Both the position numbers and the translations under genes were made by a program. DNA of 6,348 nucleotides from Spirochaetales bacterium (GTDB taxonomy: Bacteria > Spirochaetota > Spirochaetia > DSM-27196 > SLST01), in the NCBI GenBank assembly GCA_030642995.1, contig DAOWMR010000166.1, forward strand, positions 1-6,348. The letters run 5' to 3'. The notes beneath the pieces are model-generated. The model was given only the letters and a program-made list of their open reading frames with translations. It searched no databases and had not been told where the DNA came from. Shown piece by piece: positions 1 to 5,815 of the stretch (the first letter of the stretch is position 1; every line of letters begins with the position of its first letter).

Positions 1-1
1 G

Positions 2-646
2 GATGATCTGGACAAGGAGCTTGAGCGGCGAGGACACGCGTTTTGCCGCTATGCCGACGATTGCAACATCTATGTTGGAAGTTATCGTGCTGGCGAACGA
101 CTGCTGGCCTCGCTGGAACGGTTCTTGGAGCAAAGGCTCCACCTTCAGGTCAACCGTGCGAAGAGTGCGGTCGATCGGCCGTGGCACCGGACATTTCTCG
201 GCTACAGCATGACGTGGCACATGAGGCCACGGCTGCGAGTCGGGCCGGAGGCGATACGGAGGCTGAAGGGAAAGATCAGGGTTGAAACTCGGCGTGGCCG
301 GGGACGTAGTCTGTCCACCACCACTGCGGCTTTGAGGCCGCTGTTGCGTGGCTGGCAGGCGTACTTCCGCCTTGCCGAAGTCAAGGGTGTGTTTCAGGAG
401 CTGGACGGTTGGCTCCGACGCCGCCTGCGATGCATTCTCTGGCGACAGTGGAAACGGGGGCGCACACGCGCCAAACACTTGCGTGCGCGTGGCCTCGATG
501 AGGCTACCGTGCGCGCCTCTGCCGGCAACGGTCGGGGTCCGTGGTGGAATGCGGGTGCGCGCCACATGAATCGGGCTTTCCCGAAACGGTATTTCGATAC
601 ACTTGGTCTGTATTCGTTCGTTGACGCTTTGGTTCCTGCGTCTTAA
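2..646 (+). CDS. Group II intron reverse transcriptase/maturase, C-terminal part
   Basis: The frame is open from the window edge and ends in TAA at 644-646, leaving 214 visible residues. The reverse transcriptase active-site motif YADD is encoded at 50-61, preceded by the typical RYADD context and followed by a palm/thumb region. Next comes the maturase-specific domain X, marked by LRGWQAYFRLAE (encoded around 340-380) and by LDGWLRRRLRCILWRQWKR (around 400-458), a hallmark of intron maturases. The tail ends with NRAFPKRYFDTLGLYS and then stops, with no HNH endonuclease domain, so the class uses endonuclease-independent insertion. The protein binds its own intron RNA, helps it splice and copies it into DNA during retrohoming. 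No frameshift is seen in the visible half, so the element may still be active, but the N-terminal RT blocks cannot be checked here. No internal start applies, because the true start lies upstream of base 1. Confidence 0.93.
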   Translation, partial: DDLDKELERRGHAFCRYADDCNIYVGSYRAGERLLASLERFLEQRLHLQVNRAKSAVDRPWHRTFLGYSMTWHMRPRLRVGPEAIRRLKGKIRVETRRGRGRSLSTTTAALRPLLRGWQAYFRLAEVKGVFQELDGWLRRRLRCILWRQWKRGRTRAKHLRARGLDEATVRASAGNGRGPWWNAGARHMNRAFPKRYFDTLGLYSFVDALVPAS

Positions 647-657
647 TCGTCGTTGAA

Positions 658-687
658 CCGCCGTATACGGAACCGTACGTACGGTGG
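658..687 (+). ncRNA. Group II intron domain V (catalytic hairpin)
   Basis: A 9-bp lower helix forms between 658-666 (CCGCCGTAT) and 679-687 (GTACGGTGG), including G-U pairs. A 2-nt AC bulge at 677-678 sits on the 3' side, and a 3-bp upper stem (ACG/CGT) closes a GAAC loop at 670-673. The catalytic-triad position reads CGC (positions 2-4 of the helix, 659-661) rather than the commoner AGC; CGC is known in group IIC introns. The upper stem is two pairs shorter than the usual 34-nt domain V, and the loop is not a canonical GNRA. Adding A657-T688 extends the lower helix by one pair. Confidence 0.85.
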
Positions 688-690
688 TGT

Positions 691-727
691 GGGAGGACGG
701 CGGGGGTGACTCCGCCTCCTACCCGAT
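691..727 (+). ncRNA. Group II intron domain VI with branch-point A and 3' splice site
   Basis: The stem pairs 691-693 (GGG) with 722-724 (CCC), 694-697 (AGGA) with 717-720 (TCCT), and 699-703 (GGCGG) with 712-716 (CCGCC). A721 is left as the only unpaired base between the two lower helices, which is exactly the bulged branch-point adenosine of domain VI. C698 is a second small bulge on the 5' side. The intron would end at T727, and the 3' exon begins AACGTAGACC. Position and spacing agree with other group II introns; splicing itself is inferred. Confidence 0.8.
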
Positions 728-767
728 AACGTAGACCTTTTTTGTCAGTCTCGCCTCGTGTGGGGCC

Positions 768-1235
768 TCAATCCGTGAACAGAACTCGTTTGACGGCAGC
801 TGGAGAGATACGGAAGCCGGCGCCTTTCCCCTGGAAGAAGTGATACTTATCAATCAGATGGAGGCTGAGATCCGAGTAGAGGATCGAGTGTTCGGTCGGT
901 TTTCCCTCGTGAATCAGGGTGACCTGGGCGTTGACCTTGCGGAATATGCCGTCCTCAAACGGCGAGGCGAGGAAACCTCTCGCCTCGAACGCCTGAACAA
1001 TCCATTTCCCGTCGACAGTGACAGGCTCGCCGAGTCCCTTTCTGCTTTCTCCCATCAGCCGGCGCATGAGTGCGACGGTCTCGTCAAATTCGAGGCCGTC
1101 GCGCTTCATCTCCGCTTCATCATCGGAAATGATCTCGATAATGGGGCGCCTGTCGTCGCCCAGGAACCCGTCGGAGGTAATGACTCCGGGCTGCATATTT
1201 TCCTGGGCCTTTGTGTATTCGGGTGACATTTTCAT
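768..1235 (-). CDS. Conserved-looking hypothetical soluble protein, last gene of the nqr operon
   Basis: I do not recognise this 155-residue protein. It has no signal peptide, no membrane segment and no cysteine, so it should be cytoplasmic. The N-terminal third is acidic and polar (IIEIISDDEAEMKRDGLEFD, about residues 33-52) and probably helical. The C-terminal half looks like a compact alpha/beta domain, with FEARGFLASPFEDGIFRK (83-100), a beta-like stretch VNAQVTLI (101-108), and SDLSLHLIDKYHFFQGKG (121-138), whose aromatic and charged pattern suggests a conserved surface. The ATG at 1235 is preferred because a GAGG ribosome site lies at 1244-1247, 8 nt upstream; an internal ATG at residue 3 is less well placed. 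The gene starts 29 bp after the nqrF stop and is probably co-transcribed. By position it could be an assembly, maturation or regulatory partner of the complex, but that is only guilt by association. Confidence 0.8.
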   Translation of the reverse strand: MKMSPEYTKAQENMQPGVITSDGFLGDDRRPIIEIISDDEAEMKRDGLEFDETVALMRRLMGESRKGLGEPVTVDGKWIVQAFEARGFLASPFEDGIFRKVNAQVTLIHEGKPTEHSILYSDLSLHLIDKYHFFQGKGAGFRISPAAVKRVLFTD

Positions 1236-1264
1236 GCGAATGACCTCACAATGATACCTCCACC

Positions 1265-2404
1265 CTACGCGAATTTGTCGAAGTAGATCTTGTCTTCGCT
1301 CAGTTCAAACTGTCTCATGACCGCCATACAGGCGTCAAGCATTCCGGGGCTCCCGCACAGATAGCCTTCAAGCGGTTGACTGCGGTCCACCTTGTCTGTG
1401 AGAAATTTTGCGAGAACCTCGGTGATGAGGCCGGTTGCCCCATCCCAGTTATCTTCGGGTTGCGGTTCGCTGAGCGCGGCAACAAAGTGGAACTTCTCGT
1501 ATTCGGCATCCAGTTCGTTCAACCAGTCGAGATAGAAGAGATCGTTCTTTGTCCGAGCGCCAAAGAAAAACCAGATCTCGCGCGTCTGGATCTCTCCGGT
1601 GTCTATCATGTGATTGAAGATGCTCTTGAACGGCGCCATTCCCGAACCGCCCGCCACGCAGATCATGGTGGCCGCGGTGTCCTTCACGTTGAAGTCGCCG
1701 AACGGACCGACAACGTTGATCTTCTGGCCTTCAGTCAGGTGTTCGTGAACGTAGGTGGTTACGATTCCCCCCGGCACGAGCCGGATCAGGAACTCCAGAT
1801 GGCTCCTGTCACTCGGCGCAGAGCTCATGGAATAGGCTCGTTGCGTCGGAGTTTTGATCTTGTCGTACGGCGGCGCCTCAAACTGGCCGTATTGCCCGCA
1901 TACAAAATCGATCTCCGAGCCCTCGGGAAGCTTGACGTACACCTCTTTAATGTCGTGAGTTAGATCGACTATTTGCTCAATCGTGCCGGCGTATTGTTTT
2001 ACATTGAACAGCGAGTCCGGAATTTCAATCTGGAGATTTTCCTTTACCTTGATCTGGCACGAGAGCCGGACGTTGTCCGCCATTTCCTCCTTGTTCAGGA
2101 AGGGGGTCTCGGTCGGAAGGTGGGGTCCGACGTCGGTGACGACCTTCACTTTACAGGCGCCGCAACTCCCCCTTCCGCCACAGGCGCTTGGAATGAAGAT
2201 CCCATTCTCGGCAAGCGTCAGGAGCAGTGGCGCACCACCTTTGATTTCCAGCTCGCGCTTGCCGGAGTTGATGTCGATTACAAGGTCGCCGTAATTGTTG
2301 ACGATCTTGTCCGTGATGGAGATCAGGGCCCCAAGTACGGCGCTGATACCTCCGATCGTGAGTGGTGCAATGAAGGCCTGGATGATCGCGCTCGTTTCCA
2401 CCAT
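1265..2404 (-). CDS. nqrF: Na+-translocating NADH:quinone reductase subunit F
   Basis: This is the NADH-oxidising input subunit: it passes electrons from NADH through FAD to a [2Fe-2S] cluster and on into the membrane subunits. The 379 residues show, in order: an N-terminal membrane anchor (about 6-30); a plant-type ferredoxin domain with cluster ligands C75, C81, C84 and C116 (C-x5-C-x2-C-x31-C, within CGGRGSCGAC and RLSC); an FAD domain with RAYSMSS (189-195); and an NADH domain with GGSGMAPF (252-259) and YLCGSPGMLDAC (348-359). It ends in YFDKFA, with the terminal aromatic usual for ferredoxin-reductase folds. Length is slightly below the roughly 405 aa of proteobacterial NqrF. The start at 2404 is chosen because MVETSAII leads straight into the anchor and a GGAGG site overlaps the nqrE stop; an ATG at 2467 would lie inside nqrE and add a non-hydrophobic, Arg-rich leader. 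It distinguishes the complex from RNF, which uses RnfB/RnfC instead. Confidence 0.96.
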   Translation of the reverse strand: MVETSAIIQAFIAPLTIGGISAVLGALISITDKIVNNYGDLVIDINSGKRELEIKGGAPLLLTLAENGIFIPSACGGRGSCGACKVKVVTDVGPHLPTETPFLNKEEMADNVRLSCQIKVKENLQIEIPDSLFNVKQYAGTIEQIVDLTHDIKEVYVKLPEGSEIDFVCGQYGQFEAPPYDKIKTPTQRAYSMSSAPSDRSHLEFLIRLVPGGIVTTYVHEHLTEGQKINVVGPFGDFNVKDTAATMICVAGGSGMAPFKSIFNHMIDTGEIQTREIWFFFGARTKNDLFYLDWLNELDAEYEKFHFVAALSEPQPEDNWDGATGLITEVLAKFLTDKVDRSQPLEGYLCGSPGMLDACMAVMRQFELSEDKIYFDKFA

Positions 2405-2411
2405 GTGCCTC

Positions 2412-3002
2412 CTACTGGACCTGGAGCATACCGGAGAAGCCCATGAACGCCATGGCCATAAAACCAATGGTGATCAGGGTGATGCCGGCGCCTTTCAGCC
2501 CTGCCGGGACCGGCGCCTTGTCTAGTTTCTTCCGGATTGCCGACAATGCCAGGATGGAGAGCCACCAGCCGAGGCCGCTTCCCAGACCGAACACAACTGA
2601 TTGCCAGAAGCTGTAGTCCCGGATCTCCATGAAGAGCGACACACCGAGAATTGCGCAGTTGACCGTGATGAGCGGCAGGAATATGCCGAGGCTCATGTAC
2701 AGAGGCCGGCTGATCCGGTCAATGATCATTTCAAGCATCTGAACAACCGCTGCAATGACGATGATGAATACGATGTAGCGGAGGTAGACCAAGCCGAGCG
2801 CCTCGAGAAGCTGCAGCACCGCCCAGTTGATACCGGTAGTGACAGTCAGGACGACGGTCACCGCTAGACCCAGCCCGTTGGAGCTCTTCATGTCCTTTGA
2901 GATGGAGATGAAGGAGCACATTCCCAGGAAATTGGCCAGGAGAATATTGCTGGTGAAGATAGAAGCGAAGAACAGCGAGAATGGACTGATTACTGGTGTC
3001 AT
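2412..3002 (-). CDS. nqrE: Na+-translocating NADH:quinone reductase subunit E
   Basis: This is an integral membrane subunit (196 aa, about six helices), homologous to RnfA. Together with NqrD it forms a pair of inverted-topology halves that hold an intramembrane iron-sulfur centre. The two expected conserved cysteines are present: C29 in FLGMCSF and C116 in ITVNCAILG, corresponding to the pair reported in Vibrio NqrE (C26 and C120). The C-terminal part keeps the family run GLGWWLSILALSAIRKKL (143-160). The ATG at 3002 overlaps the nqrD stop as ATGA, with a GAGGAG ribosome site at 3010-3015, so translation is probably coupled to nqrD. The frame stays open to an ATG at 3092, but that extension falls within nqrD and does not resemble the family. 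Seven bases separate the stop from nqrF. Confidence 0.96.
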   Translation of the reverse strand: MTPVISPFSLFFASIFTSNILLANFLGMCSFISISKDMKSSNGLGLAVTVVLTVTTGINWAVLQLLEALGLVYLRYIVFIIVIAAVVQMLEMIIDRISRPLYMSLGIFLPLITVNCAILGVSLFMEIRDYSFWQSVVFGLGSGLGWWLSILALSAIRKKLDKAPVPAGLKGAGITLITIGFMAMAFMGFSGMLQVQ

Positions 3003-3613
3003 GTCTTCTCTCCTCGCATCATTGTCTTGCCGGCCCAGATGAACAGGCCGAGCAGGAAGAATGCGCTGGGCGGCATGACCATGATTGTCCACCGGACGAA
3101 CGCTGCAGGCATGATCTGATAGCCGAAGAGCGTTCCAAATCCCAGGAGCTCTCTGAAGACCGCCATCATCATGAGAACCCCCATGTATCCAAGGCCGGAA
3201 GTGATCCCATCCCAGAAGCTCACAACCGGACCGTTGCTCTGTGCGAACGCCTCCGCTCTACCCATGATTATGCAGTTTGTGATGATCAAACCGACGTACG
3301 GACCGAGGTTCTTGCTGATCTCCGGCAGAAATGCTTTCAGGACCAGATCCACGATGATTACGTAGAAGGCGATAATCAGCGTCTGGACGATCATGCGGAC
3401 TTTGCGCGGGATGAATTTCTTCAGCAGAGAAACGGTGAGACTGGAGAATCCGGTCACCAGGGTCACACCGAGAGTCATGATGGCGGTGTTCGTCAGCAGA
3501 TTCGTCACGGCCAGCGCCGAGCAGATACCGAGGATCTGCATAAAGATGGGGTTGTTGGTCCAGAGGTTGTTTTTCAGAATTGCCCCGGGCCTGGTGTCCG
3601 CAACATCACTCAT
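2999..3613 (-). CDS. nqrD: Na+-translocating NADH:quinone reductase subunit D
   Basis: This is an integral membrane subunit of 204 aa, homologous to RnfE and the partner of NqrE. It starts with a short cytoplasmic segment and the typical LWTNNPIFMQILGICSALAVT block. C31 there and C114 in VGLIITNCIIMGRAEAFA are the expected iron-ligand cysteines, matching the spacing of C29 and C112 in Vibrio NqrD. The rest is about six hydrophobic helices ending in a short basic tail. Length is normal. The ATG at 3613 overlaps the nqrC stop (ATGA), and a run of seven G on the coding strand (3618-3624) preceded by AA gives the ribosome site. Call as NqrD rather than RnfE rests on NqrF in the same operon, since the two families are close. 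Confidence 0.95.
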   Translation of the reverse strand: MSDVADTRPGAILKNNLWTNNPIFMQILGICSALAVTNLLTNTAIMTLGVTLVTGFSSLTVSLLKKFIPRKVRMIVQTLIIAFYVIIVDLVLKAFLPEISKNLGPYVGLIITNCIIMGRAEAFAQSNGPVVSFWDGITSGLGYMGVLMMMAVFRELLGFGTLFGYQIMPAAFVRWTIMVMPPSAFFLLGLFIWAGKTMMRGEKT

Positions 3614-4245
3614 GCGTCCCCCCCTTGCGATTCGAGCGATCGCAGTATCTGCTGGATTTCAACGCTCTGGAGCCTCTGCAGTTCTCGATTCACGATCGCC
3701 TCCATCGAGTCACTTGTCCGGGTTGCCCCGGTGATGCCGTCAATGAGGCTGTTGGCTCGATCAGGGTCACCGTCCCCCGCGATTTGCGTCACATCTATTC
3801 CGTCGGCGGCCACCCGTTCTCCGCGGAACTGGTCTTTGAACCACGGTTCGTTGATCCGACCGCCGAGTCCCGGGGTTTCGTTGTCGCTGACGATCTCTAT
3901 GCCCACTATCTCACGGAGGTCAGCGGTGATGGCAAGCACGCCCTCAATGGTCCCCCACAGCCCAGGACCGGCAAATTGCGTTCCATACACCAATTGACCG
4001 TCGACCGTTGCAACAGAGAGTCCGGCATCGGGATCCGTCGCGACCATGCCGTACTTCTCCTGTATCTCTTCGGAGCCCTCGGCCGCAATACCCATGGCCG
4101 AGAGGATTGCGCCCTGCCTGACAATTTCCTGGTTGAGCTCAACTTGCTCGATGGTCGCCTGATTGGTGAGGGAAAGAAGAAAGACGAATGCAAAGCTGAC
4201 AATGAAAACAAAGACGATAGTGTAGATTGTTCCTTCTTTGTTCAT
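3610..4245 (-). CDS. nqrC: Na+-translocating NADH:quinone reductase subunit C (covalent FMN)
   Basis: This flavoprotein subunit is anchored by one N-terminal helix (about residues 8-27), with its soluble FMN domain on the outer face of the cytoplasmic membrane in known complexes. The FMN attachment motif is near the C-terminus: ITGATRTS at 171-178, with T175 as the predicted phosphoester-linked threonine. Other family marks are GPGLWGTI (93-100) and NETPGLGGRI (122-131), the first being more typical of NqrC than of RnfG. At 211 aa it is shorter than the roughly 257 aa of Vibrio NqrC and nearer RnfG length, with little between the anchor and the FMN domain. Starts at the ATG overlapping the nqrB stop (ATGA), with AAGGAA as ribosome site. 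FMN is normally attached by the flavin transferase ApbE; no apbE is in this window. Confidence 0.94.
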   Translation of the reverse strand: MNKEGTIYTIVFVFIVSFAFVFLLSLTNQATIEQVELNQEIVRQGAILSAMGIAAEGSEEIQEKYGMVATDPDAGLSVATVDGQLVYGTQFAGPGLWGTIEGVLAITADLREIVGIEIVSDNETPGLGGRINEPWFKDQFRGERVAADGIDVTQIAGDGDPDRANSLIDGITGATRTSDSMEAIVNRELQRLQSVEIQQILRSLESQGGDA

Positions 4246-5204
4246 GACGGTTCCTTGGTCGCCGCGGTTGCCGGCTTCTTTTTCTTCTTCTTTTTGGCGG
4301 CCGGCATGATCTCGTCAATGAGGCCGGCAAATGTGTTTCCGAGCAGGACACCGAAGCTGGTACCTTCCGGGAAGCCGGCAAACGTCCGGATGAGAACGGT
4401 CGTCCCCCCGATGATGAAGCCGTAGAGCCATTGGCCGGCCGGTTTGTTGGGTGCGCTCACCGGATCTGTAGCCATGAATACCGAGACGAAGAGAATGCTG
4501 CCGGACACGAGCGCAAGATGCGGAGCGAGGTCGGACAGCCCGGTGACGAAGAAGATGACGTGGAGCGCCGCCGCGGTCAGGAACGTTGATACGATGAGCC
4601 GCCACTGTGCAGTTTTGGTCACGCTGAGATAGATACCTGCTATCAGGATGAGCCAGATCGCGCTCTCGCCGGCAGTGCCCAGACGGAAGCCGAAGAAGAG
4701 GTGCCAGAAGTTCAGCGCTTCCTGCCCGCCGGTCCGCATGATGTCAAGCGGTGTTGCCGATGTAACCGCGTCAAACCCAACAAGGTTCGTAAAAAATTCC
4801 GGCACGCGTGGTGCCATCCAGCTGCGCTGCATCAGAGTCGGAAAACTGATATACACAAACAGCCTGCCGGTTATGGCCGGATTGAAAATGTTCCGACCGA
4901 AGCCGCCAAACACCGCTTTTCCGACCGCGACCGCGAACACGATACCTACCGCTGCGATCCAGAACGGCACGAGTGGCGGTAGCGAAAGGCCGAAAAGCAA
5001 TGATGTGACAATGACCGCTTCACTTACCTTCTTACCGCGGGCCCGTTCGAACAGCCACTCCGTCAAGATTCCGAGTGCCAGCACCAGGGCGTTTATCGCC
5101 AACACTCGCCAGCCGTACAAGAACGTCGCAAAAACGAGCAGCAGGAGCAGCACGCCGATAACCCGTCTCATTATCAACTGCTTCTGGAAGAGCTTACCTA
5201 ACAC
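4242..5204 (-). CDS. nqrB: Na+-translocating NADH:quinone reductase subunit B, short RnfD-like form
   Basis: This is a membrane subunit of the NqrB/RnfD family that carries covalent FMN and, in NQR, riboflavin and the quinone-reduction path. It has about ten hydrophobic segments. Family marks are GGFGRNIFNPAITGR (100-114), the FMN motif VTSATPLD (147-154, predicted FMN-T151), MATDPVSAP (244-252) and RTFAGFPEGTSFGVLLGN (273-290). At 320 aa it is far shorter than Vibrio NqrB (about 415) and close to RnfD (about 350). SFPTLMQRSWMAP (120-132) also recalls RnfD, while NPAITGR and DPVSAPN..GQW look more NqrB-like, so it seems intermediate. The C-terminus has seven consecutive lysines (304-310) and a short polar tail. 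The start is GTG at 5204, supported by GGGAGGA 6 nt upstream; an ATG at residue 12 lies inside the first helix. This is the first gene of the operon; no nqrA precedes it. Confidence 0.93.
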   Translation of the reverse strand: MLGKLFQKQLIMRRVIGVLLLLLVFATFLYGWRVLAINALVLALGILTEWLFERARGKKVSEAVIVTSLLFGLSLPPLVPFWIAAVGIVFAVAVGKAVFGGFGRNIFNPAITGRLFVYISFPTLMQRSWMAPRVPEFFTNLVGFDAVTSATPLDIMRTGGQEALNFWHLFFGFRLGTAGESAIWLILIAGIYLSVTKTAQWRLIVSTFLTAAALHVIFFVTGLSDLAPHLALVSGSILFVSVFMATDPVSAPNKPAGQWLYGFIIGGTTVLIRTFAGFPEGTSFGVLLGNTFAGLIDEIMPAAKKKKKKKPATAATKEPS

Positions 5205-5209
5205 CGGAT

Positions 5210-5216
5210 TCCTCCC
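5210..5216 (-). promoter_or_regulatory. Ribosome binding site deciding the GTG start of nqrB
   Basis: The minus strand reads GGGAGGA followed by six bases (AATCCG) and then GTG at 5204-5202. This near-perfect Shine-Dalgarno sequence fixes the start of nqrB at GTG. It also shows that the short N-terminus is genuine and not the result of a missed upstream start. Confidence 0.8.
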
Positions 5217-5784
5217 AATGTCATCATCGCTATGGATACCGTGGAATCGATACTTCGATAACCATTAGCAATATAGTCACGAATAGGCGGGGCGTGTAGC
5301 AACCGGCCGGCTGGACCCGCGTATCCGCCGCCCATCATACCGGACACCGCTGCGCACTTCAAATACAGGGCGAACGCACACGAGCATTCACCAATGGTAC
5401 TGATGCATGCAGGAATGTCTTGCCGCTTGTCCTCGGCGCAAGAGTGCCTGCGGAGAGACGCGCCAAGCCACTCCTGCATGCCGCACACCGTTACCGGGTA
5501 TGTGCGTTCGCCCTGCGCCGGTCGGGGGTTCGGGCACGGTGGTTGGCCCGGCAATTTGGCAGACCCAACCCCGAAAACCGCGCCACCGGGAAACCGCTAC
5601 GACCTGACGCCAAGTGGGGGGACTATGGGGCCGTCGTGCTGGATCCGAGAACGAAACGGGCCTCGCGAGGCTGATGTTGTGCGGTTGTCGTCGAGGACTG
5701 GTTGTCCGATGCCGAGATGCTGCTCCATGACCTTCCCTGGTGGTAGCTCAGTCGCCTGCGGTCTGAGACAATTGCGTCCGAATC

Positions 5785-5797
5785 CGATAGTCTATCG
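5785..5797. promoter_or_regulatory. Perfect short inverted repeat upstream of the WD40 gene (possible operator)
   Basis: CGATAG-T-CTATCG is a perfect 6-1-6 inverted repeat ending 18 bp before the GTG start of the WD40 gene and just before its G-rich ribosome site. Such a position would suit a repressor site or a small mRNA hairpin next to the start. The repeat is short enough to occur by chance and has no second copy nearby. Confidence 0.25.
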
Positions 5798-5815
5798 TTC
5801 GGGGGGAAAGCGAAA

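Larger units (their letters stand above)
1..727 (+). mobile_element. Group II intron, 3' portion (5' part outside the window)
   Basis: This is the 3' end of a self-splicing retroelement. The maturase reading frame is followed within 12 bp by an RNA that folds into the two conserved 3' domains: domain V at about 658-687 and domain VI at 691-724. Domain VI has a single bulged adenine at 721. The element should end after T727, because the last bases CGAT give the expected terminal A-pyrimidine and place the splice site 6-7 nt past the branch A. The encoded protein has no visible endonuclease domain, and domain V carries CGC rather than AGC at the catalytic triad; both suit a group IIC-like intron, which typically inserts downstream of transcription terminators. 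The 5' end, domains I-III and the 5' exon are not in the window. The intron is on the plus strand and converges on the minus-strand nqr operon, leaving only 40 bp of flanking DNA (728-767) before that operon's last stop codon. Confidence 0.88.
768..5204 (-). other. Six-gene operon nqrBCDEF plus one unknown gene
   Basis: All six genes read leftward with junctions of -4, -4, -4, +7 and +29 bp, in the standard B-C-D-E-F order, so they are almost certainly one transcription unit with coupled translation across B-C-D-E. The product would be a Na+-pumping NADH:quinone oxidoreductase. The usual first gene nqrA is absent at the 5' end, where 611 bp of non-coding DNA follow instead. No clear hairpin plus T-run terminator for this strand is seen in 728-767; the only homopolymer there, six T at 738-743, is on the plus strand and so reads as A on the operon's strand. 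Confidence 0.85.
5205..5815. other. Divergent intergenic region without a convincing gene
   Basis: These 611 bp separate the leftward nqr operon from the rightward WD40 gene and should hold both promoters. On the minus strand TATATT at 5270-5275 is a possible -10 element for nqrB, about 65 bp upstream of the start, but no good -35 lies at the right distance, so I do not call a promoter. The open frames here (for example 5198-5554 on the minus strand and 5394-5831 on the plus strand) have irregular composition, no ribosome site and no family likeness. I looked for the C-terminal end of an nqrA on the minus strand and found none. A 12-bp perfect palindrome, GCCTCGCGAGGC, lies at 5660-5671. The stretch could include decayed coding DNA, but nothing identifies it. 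Confidence 0.6.

Noticed and set aside
738..743. Run of six T after the intron as a rho-independent terminator.
   Set aside because: The nearest stem upstream is domain VI of the intron, separated by the splice site and about 10 bases, and no hairpin abuts the run. It would also read as A on the operon's strand.
1376..2446. Plus-strand open frames of 195 and 157 codons opposite nqrF.
   Set aside because: They mirror a confidently identified nqrF and lack ribosome sites and recognisable domains.
2405..2467. Upstream ATG at 2467 for nqrF, giving a 400-residue protein.
   Set aside because: The added 21 residues lie inside nqrE, are Trp/Arg/Ser rich, and would push the membrane anchor away from the N-terminus. 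The ATG at 2404 has a GGAGG site at the nqrE stop.
2996..3997. Long plus-strand open frame of 333 codons, and a similar one at 3580-4425.
   Set aside because: Both are antisense to nqrC/nqrD/nqrB, have compositions typical of shadow frames (rich in Arg, His, Asp, Ser) and no family likeness, while the minus-strand genes are unambiguous.
5198..5554. Minus-strand frame of 118 codons upstream of nqrB that might be an nqrA remnant.
   Set aside because: It shows none of the NqrA C-terminal motifs, is rich in Cys, Pro and Gly without pattern, and overlaps the nqrB ribosome site and start.
5660..5671. 12-bp perfect palindrome GCCTCGCGAGGC.
   Set aside because: It is a single short copy in GC-rich DNA, with no T-run after it and no gene start nearby, so it is neither a terminator nor a supported operator.
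5741..5797. tRNA-like motifs: GGTAGCTCAGT near 5743-5752 followed by GTCCGAATCC near 5776-5785, resembling D-arm and T-arm boxes.
   Set aside because: The two boxes are about 13 bases too close for a tRNA, there is no acceptor stem pairing on the two sides, and no anticodon arm forms. Chance similarity is more likely.
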